Source of the DNA: Kribbella sp. VKM Ac-2569
GTDB lineage: Bacteria > Actinomycetota > Actinomycetes > Propionibacteriales > Kribbellaceae
DNA length: 64,000 bases
Direction: 5' to 3'
Assembly (NCBI RefSeq): GCF_004216905.1
Contig: NZ_SGXJ01000002.1
Span: 806,001 to 870,000, forward strand
Made by a program: the position numbers and the translations under genes. The notes beneath the pieces were generated by a model, which was given only the letters and a program-made list of their open reading frames with translations, did not search any database and was not told the origin of the DNA. This document shows, one piece after another, positions 24,141 to 34,336 of the stretch (positions are counted from its first letter, which is position 1; each line of letters opens with the position of its first letter).

Positions 24141-24776
24141 TTATTGCTGCTGGCCCGGGTACTGCGGTGGCTGGCCGGGGCGCGGCTGGTCCTGCGGCTG
24201 GCTGTGTGGCTGGCTGTGTGGCTGGCTGTGCGGCTGCGGCTGCTGGTACGGCTGCTGGCCCGGGTAGCCACCCCACTGCTGGGTCTGCTGCGGGTAGGTG
24301 GACTGGTAGCCACCGCTGTTCTGCGCCAGCCCAGGTGGCGTCGGAGTCCTGGCCAGCTTGGACTCCTGCGTCCAGCGCCGGATACCGACCAGCAACAGCG
24401 GTATGCCCAGCAAGACGACGGACCCGTCGTACAGCAGCAAGGACGAGCCGAGACGCGATCCGGGGAACTCGAAGAGCTTCATCATGTCGATCGTCTGCCG
24501 CAGCGGCAGCAGCATCGCGGCCAGACCGACCACGGTGAGCAGCAAACCGGCCCCGGTCGTCACGCCCGCACCGATGGCCGGCGCCATCATGAGCAGGCCG
24601 AGCACGACCGCGATCACGACCAGCAGCGCGAGCCAGGGCAGCGAATCGCCGAGGTCGTCGCGGAACATTTGCAGGCGCCGCATCAACCGGGGCGTCGCGT
24701 AGGACGAGGTACCCACGGCGACGTAGGTGGCGATGACGCCGATCACGAGCCCGAGGGCGGGGAGGGGCTTTGTCAT
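24141..24776 (-). CDS. membrane protein with Q/P-rich tail
   Basis: A 211-residue protein with four hydrophobic segments in residues 5-135 (for example LGLVIGVIATYVAVG and WLALLVVIAVVLGLLMM) and a soluble low-complexity tail of about 65 residues rich in Gln, Pro, Gly and Tyr. The tail includes three HSQP units from a 12-bp tandem DNA repeat. The family is not recognised. Gln/Pro/Gly-rich tails on small membrane proteins are common in actinobacteria. It is divergent from the citrate synthase gene. Confidence 0.8.
   Translation of the reverse strand: MTKPLPALGLVIGVIATYVAVGTSSYATPRLMRRLQMFRDDLGDSLPWLALLVVIAVVLGLLMMAPAIGAGVTTGAGLLLTVVGLAAMLLPLRQTIDMMKLFEFPGSRLGSSLLLYDGSVVLLGIPLLLVGIRRWTQESKLARTPTPPGLAQNSGGYQSTYPQQTQQWGGYPGQQPYQQPQPHSQPHSQPHSQPQDQPRPGQPPQYPGQQQ
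24196..24231. repeat. 12-bp tandem repeat, three units
   Basis: GGCTGGCTGTGT occurs twice in tandem, then GGCTGGCTGTGC. It encodes the HSQP repeats of the membrane protein's tail and could vary in copy number by slippage. Confidence 0.8.
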
Positions 24777-24934
24777 GAACCGAGACTAGACCTCTGTGCG
24801 GTCCACCCCCGGAACCTCCGAACCCGTCACAAAGCTGTCCGCGCGTCGGCGCGGAGAACTATGCTGCCTGAGCGCCCAGGGTGCGCGGGCTCTCCTGGTG
24901 GGCCTGCGTCCTGACACGAGGACGAGGGAGTCGC

Positions 24935-26047
24935 ATGTCTGATCCGAGGACCGAGGTGCAGCACGGGCTGGAGGGCGTGGTCGCGTTCGACACGCAGATC
25001 GCCGAGCCGGACAAGGAAGGTTCGGCGCTCCGGTACCGCGGCGTGGACATCGAGGACCTGGTCGGCCGAGTGCCGTTCGAGAACGTCTGGGGCCTGCTCG
25101 TCGACGGCGCGTTCACGCCGGGTCTGCCGCCTGCGGAGCCGTTCCCGCTGCCCGTGCACACCGGCGACGTGCGGGTCGACGTACAGTCCGCGCTGGCGAT
25201 GCTCGCACCCGCCTGGGGTCTGCGGCCGCTGTACGACATCGACGACGTGCAGGCCCGTGAGGATCTGTCCCGGGCGGCCGTGATGGCGCTGTCGTACGTC
25301 GCGCAGGCGGCGCGCGGGATCGGGCAGCCGATGGTGCCGCAACGCGAGGTGGACAAGGCGACCACGATCACCGAGCGGTTCATGATCCGCTGGCGCGGCG
25401 AGCCGGACCCGAAGCACGTGCGGGCGGTCGACGCGTACTGGACGTCCGCGGCCGAGCACGGCATGAACGCGTCGACGTTCACCGCGCGGGTGATCGCATC
25501 GACCGGGGCGGATGTCGCCGCCGCGCTGTCCGGTGCGGTCGGTGCGATGTCCGGGCCACTGCACGGCGGCGCGCCGGCGCGGGTGCTGACGATGCTCGAG
25601 GGCGTCGAGCGCAGCGGTGACGCACGCTCGTACGTGAAGGGCCTGCTGGACGCCGGCGAGCGGCTGATGGGCTTCGGGCACCGCGTGTACCGGGCCGAGG
25701 ACCCGCGCGCTCGGGTGCTTCGTCGTACGGCGCGTGAACTGGCCGCCCCGCGGTACGAGGTCGCCGAGGCGCTGGAGCAGGCCGCGCTGGCGGAGCTGCG
25801 CGAGAGGCGTCCGGACCGGGTGCTGGAGACGAACGTGGAGTTCTGGGCGGCGATCGTCCTGGACTTCGCAGAGGTGCCGCCGCCGATGTTCACGTCGATG
25901 TTCACCTGCGCGCGGACCGCCGGCTGGAGCGCCCACGTCCTGGAGCAGAAACGCACCGGCCGCCTGATCCGCCCGTCGGCGATCTACTCCGGCCCGGCGT
26001 CACGCCCCGCCGACGCGGTCGAGGGCTGGAACCCCAACTGGGCTTGA
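24935..26047 (+). CDS. citrate synthase (type II paralogue)
   Basis: A 370-residue citrate synthase fold enzyme, which condenses acetyl-CoA (or another acyl-CoA) with oxaloacetate. Catalytic motifs are SGPLHGGAPARVLTML (His), LMGFGHRVYRAEDPRA (His) and an Asp near LETNVEFWAA. It matches the short actinobacterial citrate synthase 2 (CitA/GltA-like); a methylcitrate synthase role cannot be excluded. The ATG at 24935 follows GAGGGAG at the right distance. It overlaps the convergent AraC gene by 64 bp. Confidence 0.93.
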   Translation: MSDPRTEVQHGLEGVVAFDTQIAEPDKEGSALRYRGVDIEDLVGRVPFENVWGLLVDGAFTPGLPPAEPFPLPVHTGDVRVDVQSALAMLAPAWGLRPLYDIDDVQAREDLSRAAVMALSYVAQAARGIGQPMVPQREVDKATTITERFMIRWRGEPDPKHVRAVDAYWTSAAEHGMNASTFTARVIASTGADVAAALSGAVGAMSGPLHGGAPARVLTMLEGVERSGDARSYVKGLLDAGERLMGFGHRVYRAEDPRARVLRRTARELAAPRYEVAEALEQAALAELRERRPDRVLETNVEFWAAIVLDFAEVPPPMFTSMFTCARTAGWSAHVLEQKRTGRLIRPSAIYSGPASRPADAVEGWNPNWA

Positions 26048-26772
26048 CGATCCTGGCTTGGGGTGCGGCCGGTGCGTTGTTTGTACTGGCGGCTGAAGTA
26101 CGGGACATCGGTGTAGCCGAGGGCGGCGGCCGTTTCGGTGACGGTCATGCCGCTCTCGGTCAGCAGTTGGTGCGCGCGGTCGATCCGCGCCTGGATCAGG
26201 TACTGCGCGGGTGACATCCCGAACTGCGCGACGAAGCGGCGGGTGAACTGGGCCCTGCTGAGCGACGCGCCGCGTGCCATCTCCGCGACGGTCCAGTCGC
26301 GGCCCGGGTCCTGCCGGAGCTGCCTGGCGAGGTCGTCGACCGCGGTGTCGGTGACGCTGCGGCCCGGGTGGTGGACGGCGTCCCAGATCAGCGCGACCAG
26401 TTGCTCGAGGCACAGTTCGGCCTGATGCCGGCCGAGGGCGTCACCGCGGCGGTACGACGCGTCGCTGGTCCGCGCGAGGACGCCGAGCAGCTCGCGGTCG
26501 AGCACCTCGCCCCAGCGCGGATCGGGCGCGGCGGTCGTCGTGGTTTCGAAGTGCATGCCGAAGACCAGGAGCCTGCGGTGCGGATCGTGGGTGGCCCGTG
26601 GGGCGTCGCCGGGTTGGAAGACCGCGCAGACGCCCGGGCGCAGTTCCTGGCGGTTCCCGTCAAGTTCGAGGGCGCCCCGACCGTCGACGACGCACCAGAG
26701 CAGGTGGTCCTGCAGTGGGCGCGACGTCCAGGACCAGCTGGGTTCGCAGCGCCAGAAGGTCGGGGCGGACAT
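25984..26772 (-). CDS. AraC-family transcriptional regulator
   Basis: A 262-residue regulator. The N-terminal cupin-like domain (residues 1-110; LLWCVVDGRGALELDGNR, then LLVFGMHFET) binds the effector. The C-terminal double HTH has ASLSRAQFTRRFVAQFGMSP and VTETAAALGYTDVPYFSRQY. I start at the ATG at 26772; an upstream TTG/ATG-like start 27 bp earlier is possible. It is divergent from the phytanoyl-CoA dioxygenase-type gene, which is its likely target. Its 3' end overlaps the citrate synthase gene. Confidence 0.9.
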   Translation of the reverse strand: MSAPTFWRCEPSWSWTSRPLQDHLLWCVVDGRGALELDGNRQELRPGVCAVFQPGDAPRATHDPHRRLLVFGMHFETTTTAAPDPRWGEVLDRELLGVLARTSDASYRRGDALGRHQAELCLEQLVALIWDAVHHPGRSVTDTAVDDLARQLRQDPGRDWTVAEMARGASLSRAQFTRRFVAQFGMSPAQYLIQARIDRAHQLLTESGMTVTETAAALGYTDVPYFSRQYKQRTGRTPSQDRQAQLGFQPSTASAGRDAGPE

Positions 26773-26899
26773 CCGCTCGAGCCGGAGTCGGTGCAACAAA
26801 AGTTCAAGTCCTCGCGTGAATCGTCCGTGGTCCCGTGCGGTGCAGCCGCAGGAAAATGGGGTTCACCGGAAGACTAGGACAGATTCGCGGGAGCCGTGC

Positions 26900-28983
<2,084 letters not shown>

Positions 28984-28995
28984 CCCCCACCCCCA

Positions 28996-29044
28996 CAGCC
29001 GCCGACCCCACCCGGGCCGGCGGCTGTTCCCTTTCCTCACCCCC
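28996..29044 (+). terminator. intrinsic terminator of serC
   Basis: CAGCCGCCG (28996-29004) pairs perfectly with CGGCGGCTG (29028-29036) and is followed by TTCCCTTTCC. It is the most conventional rho-independent terminator in the window. Confidence 0.75.
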
Positions 29045-29110
29045 AAGCAACCCTGCTCACGCACCGCACACCGCACGCACCGGCCGGACCCGACCGAGCA
29101 CGACGAGGTT

Positions 29111-29180
29111 CCCGCTGGCGGCTTATGTGTCCGATGGCGGGAGGCAGGAGGCCAGTAGCGACATAACCCGCCAGTGGCGG
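29111..29180. repeat. imperfect inverted repeat with GACATAACCCGCC arm
   Basis: CCGCTGGCGGCTTATGTGTC (from 29112) is nearly complementary to GACATAACCCGCCAGTGGCGG (29160-29180). The 13-mer GACATAACCCGCC is the exact complement of the right arm of the hairpin at 16396-16453. No gene lies here. Confidence 0.55.
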
Positions 29181-29230
29181 ACCGGCTCTGACGACGGGTT
29201 GACCTTTGGCATACCCCACCAGCGGATCTT

Positions 29231-29316
29231 CACCACTCACTAACCGCGCCTACCAGCCGGTTCACGCCGCCCGCTGAGCGTAAGGCGCACCGACGCCGGC
29301 CAGTTGGTGAGTGGTG
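29231..29316. repeat. long hairpin element (86 bp)
   Basis: CACCACTCACTAAC (29231-29244) pairs with GTTGGTGAGTGGTG (29303-29316), 13 of 14. The interior contains GCTGAGCGT, also present inside the element at 47746-47836. The gene-free gap 28984-29441 holds this, the neighbouring hairpin and a G-rich repeat, and no supported gene. Confidence 0.6.
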
Positions 29317-29391
29317 GCGATCCGCCCAACCCCAGATCACCGCAGCACAGGCAGCCGCGACAGGTGCGGGCTCGGCGAGTGCGGTCGCCGC

Positions 29392-29419
29392 GGGTGGGGC
29401 GCGGCGGGTGGGGCGCGGC
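29392..29419. repeat. G-rich 14-bp tandem repeat
   Basis: GGGTGGGGCGCGGC occurs twice in tandem and continues into GGGGGGCGGGT. The plus strand has enough G-runs for a G-quadruplex. It lies just past the 3' end of the anchored propeller gene. Confidence 0.7.
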
Positions 29420-29441
29420 GGGGGGCGGGTGCCGCGGGGGG

Positions 29442-30554
29442 TCAGGAGTGTTGGCGGCGGTGGGGGGTGGGTGGGGATTGGCCTGTCAGGCGGGCGTTTT
29501 CGGCTTGGCGGTCTTGGCGCTCGCGGCGGCCGGGCGGGAACGTGATGACGGTGATGATGAGGGCGAAGAGGGCGGCGCCGATGATGATCCAGCGGAGGTT
29601 GTGGCTCTTGCCGGAGTCGGAGTTGTTGCTGTCAGGGGTGGTTGCCGGCTTGGGGGTGGCGCTGGCCGCGGGGGGCGTGGAGGCGGCTGCCTTGGCGGGC
29701 ACCTGGACCTGGTAGACGCCCGAGTTAGCGCCTTCGCTGCCGACCAGCACGGTTCCGTCGGTGGGGCCGACGGCGACGGTCTCGCCCTGGCCCAGCGGCG
29801 CGGCGCCGCGGGCGATGGCGTTGGGGGTCTCGCCCCAGGCAACCGTCGTCACGTCGGCGTACGTGCGCAGCACGACCCGTTGACCGTCCGGCAGGAACGT
29901 CCCGTCGGTGATCACCCCGGACGGCGCCGCGGCGAGCTTGGTGAGGTCGTTGATGCCCTCTCGGGACGGAGCGGGCGGCGCCGCGTAGATCGCGCTGGTG
30001 CCCTTCAGCGCCTTCGTCACGATGTAGAGCTGGCTGGTCCCCGGCTCGATCAGCAGGGTCTCCGCGTCGTGCGCACCGTCCGGGTACTTGAAGTCGTACC
30101 GGTGGTACTTGACGTTCGACTGGTCCTCGAGCGTTTCCGGCTCCGGGATCGTGTAGATCTCGATCTGGTCCCGGTTCGCCTTGTTGTCGCCGATGTCCGC
30201 GATGTAGAGCGTGCCGTCGCGGTCCACCCCGAGCGCCTCGACGTCGGTGACCTTCGCGCCGAACCGCAGGACGGCTTCCACCTTGCCGGTGGCGTCCAAC
30301 GCGAACACCCGACCGGTGTCGCCGGAGTCGTTCACGGTCCAGTAGGTCCCCGGGTGCTTGACGCTCTTCGCCAGCCCGGACGACTCCTGGATCCGCTCGT
30401 CCCGGATCGTGAACAGCTTCTTCGGCGCCGGCGTCGTCGGCCCCGCCTCCGAACCTGCCCCGCTCGCCGCGGCCGTCGACGCGGGCAGCGCGACACCCGC
30501 CAGCGTGCACAGCGTCGCCCCCAGCAGAGCGAGCGCGGCCCGGACCTGTCTCAC
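29442..30554 (-). CDS. secreted, C-terminally anchored propeller-like protein
   Basis: A 370-residue surface protein. A signal peptide (LLGATLCTLAGVALPASTAA; cleavage near residue 31) is followed by about 270 residues of repeated beta-strand blocks (YWTVNDSGDTGRVFALDATG, DRDGTLYIADIGDNKANRD) that look like a six-bladed propeller. A Pro/Ala/Ser linker, a membrane helix (WIIIGAALFALIITVI) and a basic tail end the protein. The GTG start at 30554 shares GTGA with the stop of the upstream methyltransferase. Function is unknown; a binding or sensing role at the envelope is a guess. Confidence 0.82.
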   Translation of the reverse strand: MRQVRAALALLGATLCTLAGVALPASTAAASGAGSEAGPTTPAPKKLFTIRDERIQESSGLAKSVKHPGTYWTVNDSGDTGRVFALDATGKVEAVLRFGAKVTDVEALGVDRDGTLYIADIGDNKANRDQIEIYTIPEPETLEDQSNVKYHRYDFKYPDGAHDAETLLIEPGTSQLYIVTKALKGTSAIYAAPPAPSREGINDLTKLAAAPSGVITDGTFLPDGQRVVLRTYADVTTVAWGETPNAIARGAAPLGQGETVAVGPTDGTVLVGSEGANSGVYQVQVPAKAAASTPPAASATPKPATTPDSNNSDSGKSHNLRWIIIGAALFALIITVITFPPGRRERQDRQAENARLTGQSPPTPHRRQHS

Positions 30555-31807
30555 GACACCACCTCGGTGACCGGGGCTTGCTCGGGTGGCGGGAGGAGGA
30601 GTTCGGCCAGCCGCGGCGTCACCTGCCATTCGGTGACCATCGACCGGTACTCGGCCTGCAGGTCCGCGGTCGGCTTGGCACCGGTCCGCGCAGCGCGGAG
30701 CAACAGATTGCGCGGCGTGTGCTGACTGTCCACGAACTGCACGACCTCCACCCGATAACCGACCTGTCGGAGCACCGCCGCCCGCAGGGAGTCCGTCAGG
30801 ACGTCGGCGAACCGCTCACGAACGATGCCATATCTCGTCATCAGCGCATAAGGCGCCGGTGGTGTGACGCTCTTCAGCTGCTTTTGGATGTCGTGATGAC
30901 AACATGGAGCCGCGAGAACCAGTGACGCCTCCCAGCCGACGGCTCGCGCGAGCGCGTCGTCGGTCGCGGTGTCGCAGGCGTGCAGCGCCAGGACGACGTC
31001 GGGCCGGACGTCCAGCTCCGCACCCTCGATGGTCGCGTCCAGGAACCGCAGATGCTCCTGCCAGCCGAGCGCCTCGACCACCCGCGTGTTCCGCTTCCGC
31101 GCGGCCGGGTTGTGGTCGATACCGGTCATCCGGACGTCGTGACCGGCCGCAGTGAGCAGGTGGTACGCCGCCAGCGTGAGGTACGCGTTCCCGCAGCCGA
31201 GGTCGACCACCTGCAGCGGCCGTCCCGCAGCGATCCGCCCCGCCGAAACCGCGTCGTCGAGCGCCGGCGCGAGCAGCTTGCAGAACTCGTCGATCTGCTT
31301 GTACTTCGCCTGCCGGGACGGCTTCACCCGTCCCTGGTGGTCGCTGATCCCGAGCTCGATCAGGAACGGCGCCGCGGGGTCGAGCACCCGGCGCTTCACC
31401 CGGTCGTGGCCGGTCTCCTGCTCCCGGCGGTCCTCCTGCCGGTGCAGCAGCTCCTTGCCCTTCTTGGTGTACCGCAGCCGCAGCGTCTCGCTCGTCGTCT
31501 CGATGTGCCACGACCCGTACGGCAGGTCGAGGAGCTCGTCGACCGCCTTCTCCAGGTCCGCACCCGCCACGTTCCGCGTGTGCGCCTGGCGCTCGTCGAA
31601 CTCGGTGATCTGCAGGTGCCGCTGACCCTTCAGATCGACGTACCGCAGCTCCGCCCGGAGGTACGACGGCGGCTCCAGGCCACGCCGCCGGCCCGAGGCC
31701 AGACCGCGCACCAAACCACTCTGATCGAGCAGGGCAGCACGGACCACCGCCCGCGCTCCGGACTCCTCCGGCAGCGCCGACTCGTCCGACCGCACCTCTG
31801 GCTGCAC
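30551..31807 (-). CDS. SAM-dependent methyltransferase (Methyltransf_32-like)
   Basis: A 418-residue methyltransferase. Motif I is VVDLGCGNAYLTLAAY near residue 197. HACDTATDDALARA and APCCHHDIQKQL are typical of the group related to tRNA methyltransferase TRM13 and METTL25. The N-terminal 150 residues (KGQRHLQITEFDERQAHTRN) are a family-specific domain. An RNA or protein target is therefore likely. It is coupled to the propeller protein gene by a 4-bp overlap, an odd pairing of cytosolic enzyme and surface protein. Confidence 0.85.
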   Translation of the reverse strand: MQPEVRSDESALPEESGARAVVRAALLDQSGLVRGLASGRRRGLEPPSYLRAELRYVDLKGQRHLQITEFDERQAHTRNVAGADLEKAVDELLDLPYGSWHIETTSETLRLRYTKKGKELLHRQEDRREQETGHDRVKRRVLDPAAPFLIELGISDHQGRVKPSRQAKYKQIDEFCKLLAPALDDAVSAGRIAAGRPLQVVDLGCGNAYLTLAAYHLLTAAGHDVRMTGIDHNPAARKRNTRVVEALGWQEHLRFLDATIEGAELDVRPDVVLALHACDTATDDALARAVGWEASLVLAAPCCHHDIQKQLKSVTPPAPYALMTRYGIVRERFADVLTDSLRAAVLRQVGYRVEVVQFVDSQHTPRNLLLRAARTGAKPTADLQAEYRSMVTEWQVTPRLAELLLPPPEQAPVTEVVS

Positions 31808-31903
31808 CGCGCCATTGTCCCCGACCCGTCGGGTCGATCACAAAAGGGTCTCGTCCACCCACCGTCGCAACCGGTGAACCCGCCGCAGTCACCCCCAGCC
31901 GGC

Positions 31904-32269
31904 TCATGCGAGTTGCTGGTCGTCGGCGAGCAGCCCCAGCCCTCTGAGACGGGTGATGATGCCGCCTTCCTGGCGGCCCAGGGCGTCGATGAGCTGCTCG
32001 AGGGTCGCGCTGTTGTTGTACATCTCGATCAGGGTGTGCTCATCCTCGGGACTCCACTGGCGGAACGCGTTCGGGTGGGTCTTGCGGGCGCGCTTGATCT
32101 TGTGGGTCATCGAGCGCGGGTTCAGCGGCTCGAGCGACCGGATCCGGGCCTGCCGGTGGCGGCCGACCTCCTCGCCCTCCCGCCAGAACACCACTGCCCC
32201 GTCGTCGAACGTCATCAGGTCGGCCGGCACGTCGCAGTAGTCGGCGTCCTCGAGCATCACGCGCATCAT
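31904..32269 (-). CDS. small Myb/SANT-like HTH protein
   Basis: A 121-residue protein. The C-terminal WSPEDEHTLIEMYNNSATLE and QLIDALGRQEGGIITRLRGL form the helix-turn-helix seen as an accessory domain in helicases and in GcrA-like proteins. The N-terminal 60 residues are unassigned. The ATG at 32269 has GGAGAG upstream; the longer frame would read through the regulatory repeats. It is divergent from the ArsR-like gene and shares its TCTTTGCA repeats. Confidence 0.75.
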   Translation of the reverse strand: MMRVMLEDADYCDVPADLMTFDDGAVVFWREGEEVGRHRQARIRSLEPLNPRSMTHKIKRARKTHPNAFRQWSPEDEHTLIEMYNNSATLEQLIDALGRQEGGIITRLRGLGLLADDQQLA

Positions 32270-32381
32270 CGCTGGTTCTCTCCGTTTCCTGGGTGGATGC
32301 GTGGTCGACAGAGAAGATGCCGCGATCCCACCGCCCCCGGCGCACCGATTCGCAACCTGTGGACAACCAAACCGCACAATC

Positions 32382-32416
32382 TCTTTGCAAAATCTCTTTG
32401 CAAAGAGTCTTTGCAG
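32382..32416. promoter_or_regulatory. three 13-bp-spaced TCTTTGCA repeats (ArsR operator)
   Basis: TCTTTGCA starts at 32382, 32395 and 32408, exactly 13 bp apart. The middle copy is part of the perfect 14-bp palindrome CTCTTTGCAAAGAG (32394-32407). The block ends 17 bp before the ArsR-like start and covers the divergent promoter. Confidence 0.7.
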
Positions 32417-32432
32417 TCCTATGCTCGGACCC

Positions 32433-33023
32433 ATGAGCGACGAGAACCACAGCGTGGAGCCCGCACGGACGGTCCAGCTGGACCGCCATCTCGTGCGCGC
32501 CCTGGCACACCCGATGCGGAACCGGATCCTGGGCCTCCTCCGGGTCTACGGCCCGCAGACCGCCACGACCCTGGCCGGACGGCTGGGTGTGAACACCGGC
32601 GCGACCAGCTACCACCTCCGCCAGCTCGCGGACGCCGGTCTGGTCGTCGAGGACGACAGCCGCGGCAACGCCCGCGACCGCTGGTGGAAGTCGGCGCACC
32701 AGGGCACCGAGTTCAACGCGGCCGAACTGCTGGACCAGGAGCCCGAGCTGGCCCTGGGTTTCCTGCACGGTGTCGGCCAGACGTACGCCGAGAACATCTT
32801 CGGCTTCATCGACGCGATGCAGACGATGCCGGACGACTGGCGCGACGCCAGCGTGCTCTCGGACTACTTCTTCCACCTCCGAGCCGACCAGCTGGACGCG
32901 ATGATGCGCGAGGTCATGGCGGTCCTGGAGAAGTACAAGACGCCTGACCTCACCGCACCGCTCCCGGAAGGCGCCGAGCAGGTCACCGTCCAGATCCAGG
33001 CGTTCCCACGCGAGACGCGCTAG
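32433..33023 (+). CDS. ArsR-like winged-helix regulator
   Basis: A 196-residue regulator. The ArsR/HTH_20-type winged helix lies in residues 20-90 (RALAHPMRNRILGLLRVYGP; GVNTGATSYHLRQLADAGLV). A 100-residue helical C-terminal domain of unknown ligand follows. There are no metal-binding Cys clusters, so it is not a classic metal sensor. It is followed 23 bp later by an MFS transporter, its likely target. The repeats at 32382-32416 are the likely operator for this operon and for the divergent small HTH gene. Confidence 0.9.
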   Translation: MSDENHSVEPARTVQLDRHLVRALAHPMRNRILGLLRVYGPQTATTLAGRLGVNTGATSYHLRQLADAGLVVEDDSRGNARDRWWKSAHQGTEFNAAELLDQEPELALGFLHGVGQTYAENIFGFIDAMQTMPDDWRDASVLSDYFFHLRADQLDAMMREVMAVLEKYKTPDLTAPLPEGAEQVTVQIQAFPRETR

Positions 33024-33046
33024 CGGCACAGGGGGTGAGGCGAACC

Positions 33047-34336
33047 ATGAGCAGCGAGGGCAATCGGGCGCCGTTGGCGGCGTTCCTGGTGGCGAACGTG
33101 GTGTCGATCTGCGGCACTCGGGTGAGCGCGATCGCGATCCCGTGGTTCGTCCTGATCACCACGGGGTCCCCGGTCAAGACCGGCCTGGTGGCGCTGGCAG
33201 AGATGGCGCCCCTGGTCGTGGTGAAGGCCATCGGCGGCCCGCTGATCGACAAGGTCGGGGCACGCCGAATCAGCATCGTGGCAGACACCGCCAGTACGGC
33301 GGTGGTCGCGCTGATCCCCCTCCTGCACGAGCTGGGCCTCCTGCACTTCCCGACCCTGCTGGTGCTGGTAGCGATTGCCGGCGCGCTCCGTGGACCAGGC
33401 GACGCCGCCAAGTCGACACTGATCCCGGACATCGCCAGGGTGGCCAAGGTCCCGCTCGAGCGAGTGACAGGCCTGGAGAGTACGACGGAACGCCTGGCGG
33501 GCTTCTTCGCGTTCGCGCTCGCCGGCGGCCTCATCACCCTGGTCGGAGCAGTCAACGCCCTCTGGATCGACGCGGTGTCGTTCGGCATCTGCGCCGTACT
33601 GATCGCCCGCTGGATTCCCAAGTACACGACGCCCGCACCAACGGAGGAGCACAGCTACGGCCGCCGACTGGCGGAGGGCTGGACCTTCCTGCGTACTGAC
33701 AAGCTCCTGCTGCCGCTGGTCGTCATGATCGCGGTGACCAACCTGCTCGACGCCGCGACGAGCACGGTATTACTGCCCGTCTGGATCAAGGACCACGGCT
33801 ACGGTCCCGGCCACACCAGCCTGATCCTCACGTCGTTCGGAGTGACGGCGACACTGTTCGCCTTGCTGGCGTCGGCCATCGGTGACCGCATCCCACGCAA
33901 GCTCGTCTTCACGGTCGCGTTCCTGATCGCCGGAGCACCGCGCTTCGTGGCGATGGCCACTGATGCGCCGATCTGGACCCTGATGGCGGTGTACGCCGTC
34001 GGCGGCATCGGAGCCGGCTTCATCAACCCCGTGCTCGGCGCGATCCAGCTCGAACGGATCCCCAGCCACCTGCGCGGACGGGTCAACTCACTGTCCAACG
34101 CTGTCTGCTGGACCGGCGTACCCCTTGGTGGTCTCGTAGCCGGTGGGGCCGTCGCCGCCATAGGTCTGGCACCTGCTCTGCTCGCAGGTGGTGCGATCTA
34201 CCTGATCGCGACCATGTCGCCGGTGCTGATCGGCCGGCACGAGCAGTGGAGAGCTACCCAGCGAGCTACACAGGGTCCGACGGATCCTCCGGGAACGGCG
34301 GCAGATCCAGATCGGGTGGCAGTCGGAGTGCCTTAG
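33047..34336 (+). CDS. MFS transporter
   Basis: A 429-residue major-facilitator protein with 12 predicted membrane segments. It resembles the MFS_3/EntS-like drug or siderophore exporters (LAAFLVANVVSICGTRVSAI, loop 2-3 GGPLIDKVGARRISIVADTA). The ATG at 33047 has GGGGGTGAGG just upstream; the GTG 12 bp earlier is less likely. It forms an operon with the ArsR-like regulator, a pairing typical of drug-inducible efflux. Its end overlaps the convergent membrane protein gene by 71 bp. Confidence 0.9.
   Translation: MSSEGNRAPLAAFLVANVVSICGTRVSAIAIPWFVLITTGSPVKTGLVALAEMAPLVVVKAIGGPLIDKVGARRISIVADTASTAVVALIPLLHELGLLHFPTLLVLVAIAGALRGPGDAAKSTLIPDIARVAKVPLERVTGLESTTERLAGFFAFALAGGLITLVGAVNALWIDAVSFGICAVLIARWIPKYTTPAPTEEHSYGRRLAEGWTFLRTDKLLLPLVVMIAVTNLLDAATSTVLLPVWIKDHGYGPGHTSLILTSFGVTATLFALLASAIGDRIPRKLVFTVAFLIAGAPRFVAMATDAPIWTLMAVYAVGGIGAGFINPVLGAIQLERIPSHLRGRVNSLSNAVCWTGVPLGGLVAGGAVAAIGLAPALLAGGAIYLIATMSPVLIGRHEQWRATQRATQGPTDPPGTAADPDRVAVGVP

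Noticed and set aside
24196..24231. 12-bp repeats as a CRISPR-like array
   Set aside because: The units are contiguous with no spacers, and they encode the HSQP tail of a membrane protein.
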